This document shows, in pieces, positions 39,971 to 53,915 of a stretch of 64,000 bases of DNA (within the stretch, counting starts at the first letter, position 1; the number at the start of each line of letters is the position of its first letter). The notes under the pieces were generated by a model. The model saw only the letters and a list, made by a program, of their open reading frames with translations, ran no database searches and was not told the DNA's origin. Origin of the DNA: JACCZX01 sp963829995 (GTDB taxonomy: Bacteria > Pseudomonadota > Gammaproteobacteria > Burkholderiales > Burkholderiaceae_F); the NCBI GenBank assembly GCA_963829995.1, contig CAWHKW010000031.1, positions 310,001-374,000 on the forward strand. The letters run 5' to 3'. The position numbers and the translations under genes are program-made.

Positions 39971-42900
39971 CTGATCTCTGGTGCCTCCCGACTGCCGATA
40001 CTCCGCGTGGCCGACCGACCTACCATTTCGCAGCGTTCGACCACGTCCGCTCCGCGCGCGGCGGGAACGCCCGCCAATGCGCCCCCAGTCGTTTCCGAGG
40101 ACCGCGCATTGGCGCTCGGTTTGCCGAGTAGCGCGAATGGCACACCGGGCACGCAGTCCGTCGCAACGCCGATACATGCAACGTCCACCCCGCACGACTT
40201 TGCTGCGCTAACGACGCCCGATGAAGCGGCGAACCTAGCCGCGCGTCCCGCTGACACCGTCATTGAGACCCTGTTGGCCGCAGCGCATATCGGCCTCGCG
40301 CTGCTCGACCGCGATATGAACTATCGCTTGTGGAACAACTGTCTCGAAGAGTTGTTCGATGTGCCGGCCGATGCGTTACTGGGGCGCGCTGTCGATGCGG
40401 CCAACGGGCTCAGTCAGTTGCCCGAGTTGATCGCAGAGTTGAGACGGATCAGTGGAAGCGGTGACCGCACGCCCGTCGAACGCGAGTACGAGCTGCCTCT
40501 CCCCGAGCGCCGCTGGATACGGACGAAATTGGCGCCGGTGTTCACCATCGATGGCCGTTTTGATGGCGTGTTGGTGACGTGCGAGCCGATCGATCGCGAG
40601 CGGTTTGCGCAGAACTCGCTTGGGGCGCTGCGGCAAGCACTTGAGTCGGTCGGTGAAATGGTGTTTGAGATCGATCGGCTGGGCGCAGTGGTTGACGCCA
40701 ACGATGCCGCGCGGCAGCGACTCGGCTACGACCGTGACGCGCTGAAAGGAATGGCGCTTAGTACGATTGACCTTAGCCTTGTCGGAGGTGACGGCACGGG
40801 CTTTGCGTCGCTGTACGAACAGCTGCAAACGCGCGGCTCCTATCAGGTCGATACGCGGTACAAAACACGGTTCGGCACCGAATTCGCGGTGGAAACGGTG
40901 CTGCAGCGGGTCGTGCACGACGGGCGCGAGTTCATATTGCTGCTTGCACGCGACGTCAGCCCGCGCAAGCAGACTGAATCCGATCTGACCGAAAGCGCCG
41001 AGCGCTTCCGCGCGCTGTTCGACGAGAGCCCGGTCGCGGCGCTGTTGCTTGATAGCGAGTTTCGACTGATCGGCATTAACCGCGCGGCGTGCCAAACGCT
41101 CGGCTACGACGCCGACGAACTGATGGGGAAGGACCCCGAAACGCTACTTCACCCGGACGATCGACCGATGCTGCGGCATGCGCGCGCGGAAATGCAGCGC
41201 GGTTCGATGGAATCCGAAGCCGCCGAGCGGCGCTTCATGCACCGCGACGGCCGGGTCGTGTGGACCAAGCTTTCGATGCGCGCAATCGCGTCGGAAAGCG
41301 GCTTGCGGCACACCTTGCTGGTCCTCGAGAATTTCACTGACCGCAAGATTTTTGAAGAGCAGTTGCAGGTTGCACTTCGCGATCAGCAGACGCTGTTCGA
41401 AACGATGTCGGTCGGCGTGGCGCAGACGATGTCGGGCAAGATCCTGCTCGCCAATCGCGAATTCGCGGAGATGTTCGGCTACAGCGACGGTGAAGTGATC
41501 GGCATGCCGCTGTGGGATCTGTGCATCGACCGCAATCACCGCGCGCCGAACGAAGTGTCCGGTATGCCGGTCGTGCGCTCCAATCAAACGACCAGCGGCG
41601 AGGTCGTGCTGTTCCGAACTGACGGCGAGCCGGTGTGGTGCCTGGTTCAGGCGCGCCCGATCCAGGCGCAGGAGCCTGGCCTCGAAGTCTTGCGCGAGGC
41701 GATTTACACGTTTCAGAACATATCGGAAATCAAACGCCAACGTGAGGCGCTGTCGCGTTCGCTGCAGGAAATCCAGGAGCAGGGCGAAGAGCTGCAAAGC
41801 GCGCTGGCGCAGCAGCAGTTGATTTTCGACACGGCGCTGGTCGGGTTGCTGTTCGTGCGTGACAGCCGTCCGGTGCGTGCCAACGCTGCGATGGAAGATT
41901 TGCTCGCATGCGAACCCGGCGCGTTGGTGTCACAGATGCAATTGTTTTCGCATCCGACCGATCATTTGCTGCTCGCTAATCTGTCCGAGCACTATCAGCG
42001 CATCAACGACACGGGTGCGACCGAATTCGAGCTGCACATGTTTCGCCGCAAAGGCCCACCGATCTGGGTGGCGGTGCAGGGGCGTGCGGTCAACCCCGAG
42101 CGGCCCGAGTTGGGTTACATCTTTGCCTTCGTCAACGTCGACGAGCGCAAACGCTCGGAGCGCGAGCTGCGCGCGACGCTGTCAGAGCTGCAGCTGATCT
42201 TCGACAACGCGCTGGTGGCCGTGTTGTACGTTGCGAATGACCTGATCGTCAAAGCCAACGCGGCCACGCAGCAATTGTTCGGCTACGACGCACGCGATTG
42301 GGACGAGTTGCAGATTTCCTCCCTGTTTGCCACCGCCGGTGATTGGGACGACATCCGCGAGCTACCTTTGGTCGACGTCGATTCCGAAGATCCGGCAGAG
42401 AAGGCGGAAGCGCAGGCGGAGCCGAGCGCGGCCGATGGCGGCGTTTCCTTCGAACGGCTGATGCGTCGCGCCGACGGCACGACTTTCTGGTGTGCCGGCT
42501 ACGGGCGCCCGATCGACCCGTCGGCGCCCGATCGCGGCGTCATCCTGACGCTGGTCGATGTCGATGCACGCAGAAGGTCGGAAGAAGAGTTGCGGCGCGT
42601 GCGCAACTACCTGGATCTGGTTGTCGAGAATTTGCCGGTGCTCGTGTCCGTGCGCGAAGCCGAGACCGGGCGGTTCGTCAGCTTGAATCGCGCCGGCGAG
42701 ACGATGACGGGCCTGACGCGCGAGCAAGTCGTCGGCCGCACATGGGGCGAAATTTATGCGCGCCAGTTTGCCGATTTGTACGCGGAACTCGATCGCAAGG
42801 CGCTGTCCACAGGAACTCAGGTTGACCGACCGCGTGACGTGATGCTGCGTGCAGACGGCAAGCGGCTGACGATCAATCAGCGCGTGGTGCCGTTGTTCGA

Positions 42901-44026
42901 ATCCGAGCCTGGCCGTTCGGCGGCCGCGGGCGATGCGAATGCGCGCTACGTGATGTCGATCATCGATGATCTGACCGAGGAAGTACGTGCCGAAACCGCG
43001 CTGCGCGAAACCGAAGCCAGATTCCGCCAGTTCGCAGAGAACATCGATCAGCTCGTGTTCATCATGACCGGCGATTTTTCGAGTGCCCTGTACGTGAACC
43101 CGCGCTACACGACGTTAATCGGTGCGCCGGTCACCGAGCTGTTGGAAGATCCGCGCAACGTCATGCGCCATGTGCACTTTGAAGATGTGCAGACTGTTAA
43201 TCGCGCGCTGCCACGGCTGATCGCGCGGATGCGGCGGCTGGTGCGCTCGGAGTTGACCGCGCGCATAGACCATCCGACGCGCGGCGTACGCAACGTCAAT
43301 GTGCGCCTGTCGCCGGTGCGCATGGAAGATGGCGCGATCCGCGTGTTCGGGATTGCCGACGACGTGACCGAGCGCACGCGTGCCGAGCAGCAGAGGATGG
43401 AACAGATCGTAAAACAGCGCGATGTTCTTGTGCGCGAGGTGCACCATCGCATCAAGAATAATTTGCAGGGTGTCGCCGGGCTGCTGCAACAAACCGCGGA
43501 TGCGCGGCCCGATGTGGCCGATATCCTGTCAGAAGCCGCGACACAGATTCACGCCATCGCGCAGGTGCACGGACTGCAGATTCGCTCGAGTGGCACGCTG
43601 CCTGTGCTCGGGGTTGCGCAGGGAATTTTTTCGACGCTTTCGAACATGTTCGGCGTCGAAGTTCGCTTCGAGCCGCCACCACCCGATCTCTGGCGCTTCG
43701 GCTTGCCCGAAAACGAAGCAGTGCCGCTGGCGCTCGTGATTAACGAGCTCGGCACGAACGCGATCAAGCACCGAGCGACGCGACAGGACGGCATCATGGT
43801 CAAGGTCGCGACGCGTCCCGACGGTATGGAGCTCGCTATCGAGAATCCGGGCACCCTGAAGGAGGGCTTCGACCTGGCGCAGATTTCCGCCAGCGTTTCC
43901 GGGTTGGGGCTCGTCAAGGCGCTGCTCCCGCGGCGCGGGGCGCGCCTGGTAGTGGAGCGGACCGGCTCGATCGTGTCGACACGCCTGCAATTGTTCCCGC
44001 CCGCCATTCGCGAAGACAGCATCTAA
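39956..44026 (+). CDS. Soluble multi-PAS sensor histidine kinase (HisKA_2 type)
   Basis: A 1356-residue cytoplasmic kinase without membrane helices. After a low-complexity N-terminus (about 95 residues; the true start is uncertain, GTG at 39956 or 40007) I count eight PAS-like units, each opening with a motif such as LLAAAHIGLALLDRD, RFRALFDESPVAALLLD, LIFDTALVGLLFVRD, LIFDNALVAVLYVAND and RFRQFAENIDQLVFIM. The kinase core is HisKA_2: VREVHHRIKNNLQGVAGLLQQ (phospho-acceptor at His1163/1164) and ALVINELGTNAIKH in the ATPase domain. Kinases of this type commonly pair with ANTAR regulators, and one follows 29 bp downstream. The ligands sensed are unknown. Confidence 0.9.
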   Translation: MHYSHLISGASRLPILRVADRPTISQRSTTSAPRAAGTPANAPPVVSEDRALALGLPSSANGTPGTQSVATPIHATSTPHDFAALTTPDEAANLAARPADTVIETLLAAAHIGLALLDRDMNYRLWNNCLEELFDVPADALLGRAVDAANGLSQLPELIAELRRISGSGDRTPVEREYELPLPERRWIRTKLAPVFTIDGRFDGVLVTCEPIDRERFAQNSLGALRQALESVGEMVFEIDRLGAVVDANDAARQRLGYDRDALKGMALSTIDLSLVGGDGTGFASLYEQLQTRGSYQVDTRYKTRFGTEFAVETVLQRVVHDGREFILLLARDVSPRKQTESDLTESAERFRALFDESPVAALLLDSEFRLIGINRAACQTLGYDADELMGKDPETLLHPDDRPMLRHARAEMQRGSMESEAAERRFMHRDGRVVWTKLSMRAIASESGLRHTLLVLENFTDRKIFEEQLQVALRDQQTLFETMSVGVAQTMSGKILLANREFAEMFGYSDGEVIGMPLWDLCIDRNHRAPNEVSGMPVVRSNQTTSGEVVLFRTDGEPVWCLVQARPIQAQEPGLEVLREAIYTFQNISEIKRQREALSRSLQEIQEQGEELQSALAQQQLIFDTALVGLLFVRDSRPVRANAAMEDLLACEPGALVSQMQLFSHPTDHLLLANLSEHYQRINDTGATEFELHMFRRKGPPIWVAVQGRAVNPERPELGYIFAFVNVDERKRSERELRATLSELQLIFDNALVAVLYVANDLIVKANAATQQLFGYDARDWDELQISSLFATAGDWDDIRELPLVDVDSEDPAEKAEAQAEPSAADGGVSFERLMRRADGTTFWCAGYGRPIDPSAPDRGVILTLVDVDARRRSEEELRRVRNYLDLVVENLPVLVSVREAETGRFVSLNRAGETMTGLTREQVVGRTWGEIYARQFADLYAELDRKALSTGTQVDRPRDVMLRADGKRLTINQRVVPLFESEPGRSAAAGDANARYVMSIIDDLTEEVRAETALRETEARFRQFAENIDQLVFIMTGDFSSALYVNPRYTTLIGAPVTELLEDPRNVMRHVHFEDVQTVNRALPRLIARMRRLVRSELTARIDHPTRGVRNVNVRLSPVRMEDGAIRVFGIADDVTERTRAEQQRMEQIVKQRDVLVREVHHRIKNNLQGVAGLLQQTADARPDVADILSEAATQIHAIAQVHGLQIRSSGTLPVLGVAQGIFSTLSNMFGVEVRFEPPPPDLWRFGLPENEAVPLALVINELGTNAIKHRATRQDGIMVKVATRPDGMELAIENPGTLKEGFDLAQISASVSGLGLVKALLPRRGARLVVERTGSIVSTRLQLFPPAIREDSI

Positions 44027-44055
44027 AAAACGCTCTCTGCACTAAGCTTGCGCTA

Positions 44056-44643
44056 ATGAATGACACTTCGCCGCCGCTGGTCATGGTCGTTGATGACGAC
44101 CGTTTGGTGTTGGCCACACTCGTGGCGGGTCTTAAGCAAGCCGGCCTTGAAGTCATCGAAACCGATAACGGCGACGATGCGATTCTGCTGGCGCGAAAGC
44201 ACAAACCGAAGCTCGCGATTCTCGATATGCGGATGCCGGGGAAGTCCGGCATGGACGTCGCGCGCTACCTGGCGGCGAACACCGACACCGGCTTCATGTT
44301 TTTGTCTGCATTCGGCGACAGCGATATCGTCGACGAAGCGATGAAAATGGGCGCGCTCGGTTACCTGGTCAAGCCGGTGGACGTGCGGCAGATTGTCCCC
44401 GCGGTACGCGCTGCACTGTCGCGGTCAGATGAGGAAAAACCGGAGACGCCTGTCAAGACGTCGAATGAACGTGGGCGCGACGAGCTGCTCGCGATCGGTA
44501 TTCTGATGGAGCGCTTGCGGTTGGATTACGAGCGTGCGGTGGAAGCGTTGCGCACCCAGGCCAGGGCCGAAGGCAAACAAGTCGACGAACTGGCCAGTCA
44601 GATGGTCGAAGCCGCAAATCGCCTGAATTCGATCCGCCGCTGA
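44056..44643 (+). CDS. Response regulator with ANTAR RNA-binding domain
   Basis: A 195-residue regulator. The receiver domain (residues 8-125) has VMVVDDDR, the phospho-acceptor Asp in LAILDMRMPG (about residue 57) and the Lys in GYLVKPVD. The C-terminal ANTAR domain reads ELLAIGILMERLRLDYERAVEALRTQARAEGKQVDELASQMVEA, the AmiR/NasR three-helix RNA-binding module. Phosphorylated ANTAR proteins bind paired hexaloop hairpins and prevent transcription termination. It is directly downstream of the HisKA_2 kinase and upstream of a membrane protein gene in one operon, and the first structured repeat element lies about 450 bp after it. Confidence 0.92.
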   Translation: MNDTSPPLVMVVDDDRLVLATLVAGLKQAGLEVIETDNGDDAILLARKHKPKLAILDMRMPGKSGMDVARYLAANTDTGFMFLSAFGDSDIVDEAMKMGALGYLVKPVDVRQIVPAVRAALSRSDEEKPETPVKTSNERGRDELLAIGILMERLRLDYERAVEALRTQARAEGKQVDELASQMVEAANRLNSIRR

Positions 44644-44655
44644 ACGTGCGCGCCT

Positions 44656-45063
44656 ATGCAAGTCACGCGCTACATCGAGCGGTACGGTTTCCGGCGCTGG
44701 TACGAGCGGCAACTAATCGAAAGCCACGCTTATCTGGCGCTCGCATTCGTGGCGCTGATTGTGATGTTGTCGGGAATGGAATTGCTCAGCGACGCCGAAG
44801 CCGGCGTTCGCTACATGATCTTTCTGGTGACGGCGGCCGCCGGTGGAATGCTGACGGTGGTGTCGTGGAGGCGTTTCACGACACTGCTCGCCCGCGCCGA
44901 ACACTTCGGAGAGGCAGCTACCTGTCCGCAATGCAAAGCGTGGGGCAAGTTCAAAGTATTGGCACAGGAGACGTCAAACGCTGACGATCCGCCGGAGGCG
45001 GGGCGACCGCATTGGTTGAGCGTTCGCTGCAAGCAGTGCGAAGCGGTTTGGAAATTGCAATAA
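44656..45063 (+). CDS. Small membrane protein with C-terminal zinc-ribbon
   Basis: A 135-residue protein with two hydrophobic helices (about residues 25-43 and 52-70) and a cytoplasmic C-terminus carrying two CxxC knuckles: CPQCKAWGKF (about residue 90) and CKQCEAVWKL (about residue 126), the arrangement of a zinc ribbon. It follows the ANTAR regulator by 12 bp, so it belongs to the same operon. I do not recognise a named family. Its stop is 25 bp before the first structured element. Confidence 0.75.
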   Translation: MQVTRYIERYGFRRWYERQLIESHAYLALAFVALIVMLSGMELLSDAEAGVRYMIFLVTAAAGGMLTVVSWRRFTTLLARAEHFGEAATCPQCKAWGKFKVLAQETSNADDPPEAGRPHWLSVRCKQCEAVWKLQ

Positions 45064-45088
45064 AGGGCGCTGCTTGATTCGTCGCGGT

Positions 45089-45268
45089 GCGCAAGCGTTG
45101 GGCGGAGCTGTCCTGCCTGGGCGTCGGGCACTAAAGTGCCGACCACTGCGGTACTCACAACGCCGGCGCGAAATAAGGCTAAAGCGTTATTTCGCTTAAC
45201 TGCCCCGGCGTTGCTCCGTTCCTCGGGCGACGCCCCGAAGGCAGGCCAGCTCCGCCCAACGCTTGCGC
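45089..45268 (+). repeat. Structured inverted-repeat element, copy A1
   Basis: A 180-nt nested palindrome. Outer arms 45089-45118 and 45239-45268 pair in 29 of 30 positions. Inside are GGGCGTCG/CGACGCCC (45119-45126, 45228-45235), a side hairpin GGCACT-AA-AGTGCC (45127-45140), a second stem CAACGCCGG/CCGGCGTTG (45158-45166, 45205-45213) and an apical stem GCGAAATAA/TTATTTCGC around the loop GGCTAAAGCG. It starts 25 nt after the stop of the zinc-ribbon gene, in its sense direction, and almost exactly matches copy B1 (reverse complement). The family is not known to me. A peptide frame runs through it but follows the palindrome and is not taken as a gene. Confidence 0.9.
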
Positions 45269-45395
45269 TTGAGGCACTTGCACCTGGAGTGGGGAAAGAA
45301 AAAACCATCTCAGATCGAGGCACAGCCCGGCTGTCAGACAGTGTCGCGTCAAATGAGGTTTTTCTCTTTTCCCGCATCAAGTGAGACTGCCTCAC

Positions 45396-45575
45396 GCGCA
45401 AGCATTTGGCGCGGCGGCGCTGCCTTCGGGGCGTCGCCCGAGGAACGGAGCAGACGCCGGGTAGTCGGCGAAACTGTGCTTTAGCCCAGTTTCGCCGCGG
45501 CGTCTGCGAGTACCGCAGTGGTTGGCACTTTAGTGCCCGACGCCCAGGCAGGGCCGCCGTGCCAAATGCTTGCGC
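45396..45575 (-). repeat. Structured inverted-repeat element, copy A2 (covarying variant)
   Basis: It has the same length (180 nt) and architecture as A1, but on the minus strand. Outer arms 45396-45425 and 45546-45575 pair with 28 Watson-Crick pairs and one G-U, yet differ from A1 at several positions on both arms together. The second stem is CAGACGCCG/CGGCGTCTG and the apical stem ends CTG/CAG instead of TAA/TTA, with the loop still GGCTAAAGC. The hairpin with CTAAAG and the joining segments CACTGCGGTACTC and CTCCGTTCCTCGGG are unchanged. It begins 8 nt after the stop of the minus-strand kinase, in its sense direction. The 127 nt between A1 and A2 hold A/T-rich flanks but no gene. Confidence 0.88.
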
Positions 45576-45583
45576 GCTGCGAC

Positions 45584-46645
45584 TTACGCCTTCTCCCACA
45601 ACGTAAAGTAAAACGTCGCCCCATGTCCGTCCGCGGGCGCGGGCACTGCTTCAGCCCATACTCGCCCGCCGTGACGGTGAATGATCTTCTGCACCGTCGC
45701 CAGGCCGACGCCGCTGCCTGGGAATTCGTTGGCGCTGTGTAGTCGCTGGAACATGCCGAACATCTTTTCGGCGAAGCGCATGTCGAAACCGGCACCGTTG
45801 TCGCGCACGAAAAACTCGGCGGATGCACCGTCTTGCCTGCAGCCGAACTCGACGCGGGCATCGCGGCTCCTGGCGCTGAATTTCGCTGCGTTGCCCAGCA
45901 GGTTCTGCAGAACCAGGCGCAGCAGCGTTGGGTCGCCGTCGGCTCTGAGCCCCGGCGCGACGACAAACTCGATTGCCCGGGTCGGTTCTCGGATGCGCAA
46001 GTCGTCGCGCAGATCGTCCGCCAACTCGCGCGCGATCTGCGATAGATCGACCCTTTCACTGGCCAATTCACGGCTTGTCATCCGCGACAGGTTGAGCAGC
46101 GTGTCGATCATCGAGTTCATGCGCTGGCTGGCAGCCACGATGCGGCGCAAATGGTCACGGCCCACGTCGTCCAGCGGTTTGCCGCGATCGCCGTAGTCTT
46201 CGAGCACGATCGTCGCGAATCCATCGACGACCCGCAGCGGTGCACGCAGGTCATGCGATACCGAATGGGCCAGACTGTCGAGCTCGCGCCCGGCGTTATC
46301 GAGCTCCCGCACACGCCCGGCGAGTTCACGCGTACGGTCGGCCAATTCGCGCTCGCGGTCGTCGAGCTTTGTCTGCAGTTCGGTCGTCTGGGGCGAGGTT
46401 GCATCGGCGGTGGGCCGTGCGCTGTTTGCGATAGCCGGCGTTGCGGGCGTTGCCGGATTTCGGCGACGCTGCGCGACGGCTACCGCAACGAGCACAATGA
46501 GCGCGCCGACACAGACCGCGGCCAGTAGTTGCGCGGTATCCGCGCGTCCCGTCACGGCAGCCGATGCGACAGACGGCAAACCGATGGCCCACGCGCCTAG
46601 TCCGCGCCGCAACACCCGCAAGTCACTGTTTTCATTCCTCCCCAT
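45584..46645 (-). CDS. Membrane-bound sensor histidine kinase
   Basis: A 353-residue kinase from the ATG at 46645. One transmembrane helix lies at about residues 37-53 (LLAAVCVGALIVLVAVAVA), then a coiled coil (TKLDDRERELADRTRELAGRVRELDN), HisKA with SVSHDLRAPLRVVDG, and HATPase with NLLGNAAKFS, DNGAGFDM, and GSGVGLATVQKII. This core is the bacteriophytochrome-like/CikA type kinase. The sensor part is minimal; the signal could come from a partner. Its start is divergent from the large hybrid kinase (174-bp gap), and copy A2 follows its stop. No cognate regulator gene is adjacent in the same direction. Confidence 0.88.
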   Translation of the reverse strand: MGRNENSDLRVLRRGLGAWAIGLPSVASAAVTGRADTAQLLAAVCVGALIVLVAVAVAQRRRNPATPATPAIANSARPTADATSPQTTELQTKLDDRERELADRTRELAGRVRELDNAGRELDSLAHSVSHDLRAPLRVVDGFATIVLEDYGDRGKPLDDVGRDHLRRIVAASQRMNSMIDTLLNLSRMTSRELASERVDLSQIARELADDLRDDLRIREPTRAIEFVVAPGLRADGDPTLLRLVLQNLLGNAAKFSARSRDARVEFGCRQDGASAEFFVRDNGAGFDMRFAEKMFGMFQRLHSANEFPGSGVGLATVQKIIHRHGGRVWAEAVPAPADGHGATFYFTLWEKA

Positions 46646-46819
46646 CGCGGCGATTGTGCAGCATCGGGCAATGGGACGCGAGATCGGCGTCAGCGCTCGC
46701 CGGTTGTCCTCGAACCGTCTCCGAAATGCCCTTCTAACAGTCCCTTTTTCGAGGGGGTGCATAACGGCATTCGGCACTAGCCTGCGCGTTGGAATGCCGC
46801 CGTCACCGCAGGACTTCAA

Positions 46820-51367
<4,548 letters not shown>

Positions 51368-51373
51368 GATGCA

Positions 51374-53905
51374 ATGGATCGAGCGATGAGCGATCGGAAG
51401 GACAACACAAGCGGCGGTGGTGCGATGGCCAATCGGCACGACGGCGACGCCGACGCGGGTGGCGAGACGCGCAACGATCTGGTGTTGCTGGTCGACGATG
51501 ACCCGGTAGCGCGCCTGCTGACAGCGTCCGCGCTGGCGGAGCGCCAATGGCGGGTGATCGAAGCCGACGGCGGAGGCAACGCGTTAGAACTGTTTACTGA
51601 CAATCTGCCGGACGTGGTGGTACTCGATGCATTGATGCCGGAAATGGATGGCTTCGTCACGTGTGAGAGGCTGCGGCGGCTGCCCGGCGGCGAGCATGTG
51701 CCGGTGCTGATGTTGACGGGGCTCGATGACGAGCCTTCAATCGCCCGCGCGTATGAAGCGGGCGCCACCGACTTCTTTGTTAAAAGCACATCGCAGTGGA
51801 CGCTGCTGTCGGAGCGGCTGCGCTACATGATCCGTGCTTCGCGCATGCGCGAAGAACTCGCCGAAAGCCGCGCGAAGCTGACCAAGGCGCAACGCATCGC
51901 GCGGCTTGGCAGTTGGGAATGGAACATCGCAGCGCGCTGGGTGAAGCTTTCGGAGGAATGTTTTCCGATTGCCGGTCTGCCGCGCCAGGACGACGGGCTC
52001 GCGGACTGGTTCGTATGGTCAAGAGTCGTCGAAGACGAACGCGCGCGCATCGAAATGCTGTTTCGCGAAGCGCTCGCCAGTACAGGACAGATGAAGTTCG
52101 AATGCCGCATCGCACGGCCAAACGGCCAGATCCGCGTCGTTCACATGGAAGCCGAAGTCGACCGCGACGAAAGCGGCCGCGCGGTCGCGGTGCATGGAGT
52201 AGTGCAGGACATCACCGAACGCAAACACGCCGAAGATCAGATTCGCCAGCTAGCCAACTACGACAGCCTGACCGGATTGCCGAACCGGCGATTCTTTCGG
52301 GATCAGTTCGGCTCTGCACTCGAGCGTGCGCGCACCAGCGGCACAGCAGTCGGCGTCCTTTTCATCGACCTGGACCGCTTCAAGCAAATCAACGACACGC
52401 TCGGCCATCAGGTCGGCGATCAACTGTTGCGTGAAGTCGCCAAGCGGCTTTACCAGTGCGTGCGTGAAAACGACACGGTGGCGCGCGCGGCCGAACGCGC
52501 CGGACCTTCGCAGGGCGTGCGGCCGCCGTCGATCGGATCGGCCACGCGCAGCCTGGCGGCAGGCTCGCAAGCAGTGCCGGCGCCGAGCAACGCCAACAGC
52601 GTGGCTCGCCTGGGCGGCGACGAGTTCACAATTCTTCTGACCGACGTTTCGGAGCCGAGCATTATCGAAGCGGTCGCGCAGCGGATCCTTGAAACGATGC
52701 GCAAGCCTTTCAGCTTCTCCGGGCACGAGCTGTTCGTGACTGCTTCGATCGGACTGGCGGCGTATCCCGCCGACGGCAGTGATGTCGATACCTTGCTGCG
52801 CAAGGCCGATATCGCGATGTACGCCGTCAAGGACAGCGGGCGCAACGGCGTGCTGCGTTTCTCCAGCGCGATGAACACGGCGACCGCCGAACGCTGGCGG
52901 CTTGAAACGGCGCTGCATCGTGCGCTCGAGCGCCAGGAGCTGGTGCTTTATTACCAACCGAAGATCAACGTCGTCAGCGGACAAATCGTCGGCGCCGAAG
53001 CGCTGATGCGATGGAAGCGCGGCGGCGAGCTGGTCCCGCCCGGCGAGTTCATCACGGTGGCCGAAGAGTCCGGGTTGATCGTGCCCATCACCGAATGGGC
53101 GGTGCGTGAAGTCTGCGAACAACTGGTGCGCTGGTCCGATCAGGGCCATCCGCCGATTCCCGTGTCGGTGAACATCTCCGGCCGCCACATACAGCGTGCC
53201 AATCTGGTCGAGCCGGTACAGGCTGCACTGCACGGCTTCAAGCTCGATCCGCGTCTGCTCGAACTCGAGCTGACCGAGACCGTGTTAATGCACAACCTGA
53301 GCGCGACGCTGCCGTTGCTGCAGGCGCTAAAAGACCTCGGAGTGTCGATCTCGGTCGATGACTTTGGCACCGGTTACTCGTCGCTGTCGTATTTGAAACG
53401 GCTGCCGATCGACACGTTGAAGATCGACCGCTCATTCGTGCGCGAGCTCGAAACGAGTTCGGACAACGCGGCGATCGTTGCCGCGATCATCGCGATGAGC
53501 AAGAGCCTGAAGCTCAAAGTCGTCGCTGAAGGCGTCGAGACGCAGGGGCAGATGACGCGGCTGTTCGATCAGGGCTGCCAGCTGATGCAAGGCTTTCTAT
53601 TCTCGCCCGCGGTGCCAGGCGACGATTTTCCAGCAATGCTGAAAGCGTCGACCAGCCAATCGCATTGGCGCATCGACTTCGGTCCGCGCGCGCGCAACAA
53701 GAGCCCGAGCGGAGGGTCCGAAGGTCCCGACGAGCATTCCAACGGCCAACACTTCGGCGCGCTCGAATCCGAAGTCGTCGGACCGCCAAGGCCGAGCACA
53801 CAACAGCAGTCAGCGAGGCGCAACGAAGAAGAACCTGCCGAGCAACCGAATCAGAAGGATCGAGCGCTGCGCTGGGCGAATAGGTTCATCGGACGCGACG
53901 GTTAG
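51374..53905 (+). CDS. REC-PAS-GGDEF-EAL cyclic-di-GMP regulator
   Basis: An 843-residue response regulator with both c-di-GMP enzyme domains. The receiver (residues 35-150) has LLVDDDPVA and the Asp in VVLDALMPEMDG. A PAS domain ends in VVQDITERKHAED. The GGDEF domain begins DSLTGLPNRRFFRD and has an intact RLGGDEFTILL; between its two halves is a roughly 35-residue Ala/Ser/Pro-rich insert (AGPSQGVRPPSIGSATR...). The EAL domain has GAEALMRW, TETVLMHN, SVDDFGTGYSSLSYLK and VAEGVETQ, so phosphodiesterase residues appear present. A charged tail of about 80 residues follows. It is 6 bp after the hybrid kinase, its likely phosphodonor. The YcgR proteins nearby are plausible effectors. Confidence 0.93.
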   Translation: MDRAMSDRKDNTSGGGAMANRHDGDADAGGETRNDLVLLVDDDPVARLLTASALAERQWRVIEADGGGNALELFTDNLPDVVVLDALMPEMDGFVTCERLRRLPGGEHVPVLMLTGLDDEPSIARAYEAGATDFFVKSTSQWTLLSERLRYMIRASRMREELAESRAKLTKAQRIARLGSWEWNIAARWVKLSEECFPIAGLPRQDDGLADWFVWSRVVEDERARIEMLFREALASTGQMKFECRIARPNGQIRVVHMEAEVDRDESGRAVAVHGVVQDITERKHAEDQIRQLANYDSLTGLPNRRFFRDQFGSALERARTSGTAVGVLFIDLDRFKQINDTLGHQVGDQLLREVAKRLYQCVRENDTVARAAERAGPSQGVRPPSIGSATRSLAAGSQAVPAPSNANSVARLGGDEFTILLTDVSEPSIIEAVAQRILETMRKPFSFSGHELFVTASIGLAAYPADGSDVDTLLRKADIAMYAVKDSGRNGVLRFSSAMNTATAERWRLETALHRALERQELVLYYQPKINVVSGQIVGAEALMRWKRGGELVPPGEFITVAEESGLIVPITEWAVREVCEQLVRWSDQGHPPIPVSVNISGRHIQRANLVEPVQAALHGFKLDPRLLELELTETVLMHNLSATLPLLQALKDLGVSISVDDFGTGYSSLSYLKRLPIDTLKIDRSFVRELETSSDNAAIVAAIIAMSKSLKLKVVAEGVETQGQMTRLFDQGCQLMQGFLFSPAVPGDDFPAMLKASTSQSHWRIDFGPRARNKSPSGGSEGPDEHSNGQHFGALESEVVGPPRPSTQQQSARRNEEEPAEQPNQKDRALRWANRFIGRDG

Positions 53906-53915
53906 GTCCGGTAGC

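Noticed and set aside
45136..45384. Repeated peptide frame (MPTTAVLTTPARNKAKALF...) through copies A1 and B1
   Set aside because: It follows the palindromic element, is disrupted in the A2 and B2 variants while the base pairing is kept, and has no ribosome binding site. The fold, not the peptide, is conserved.
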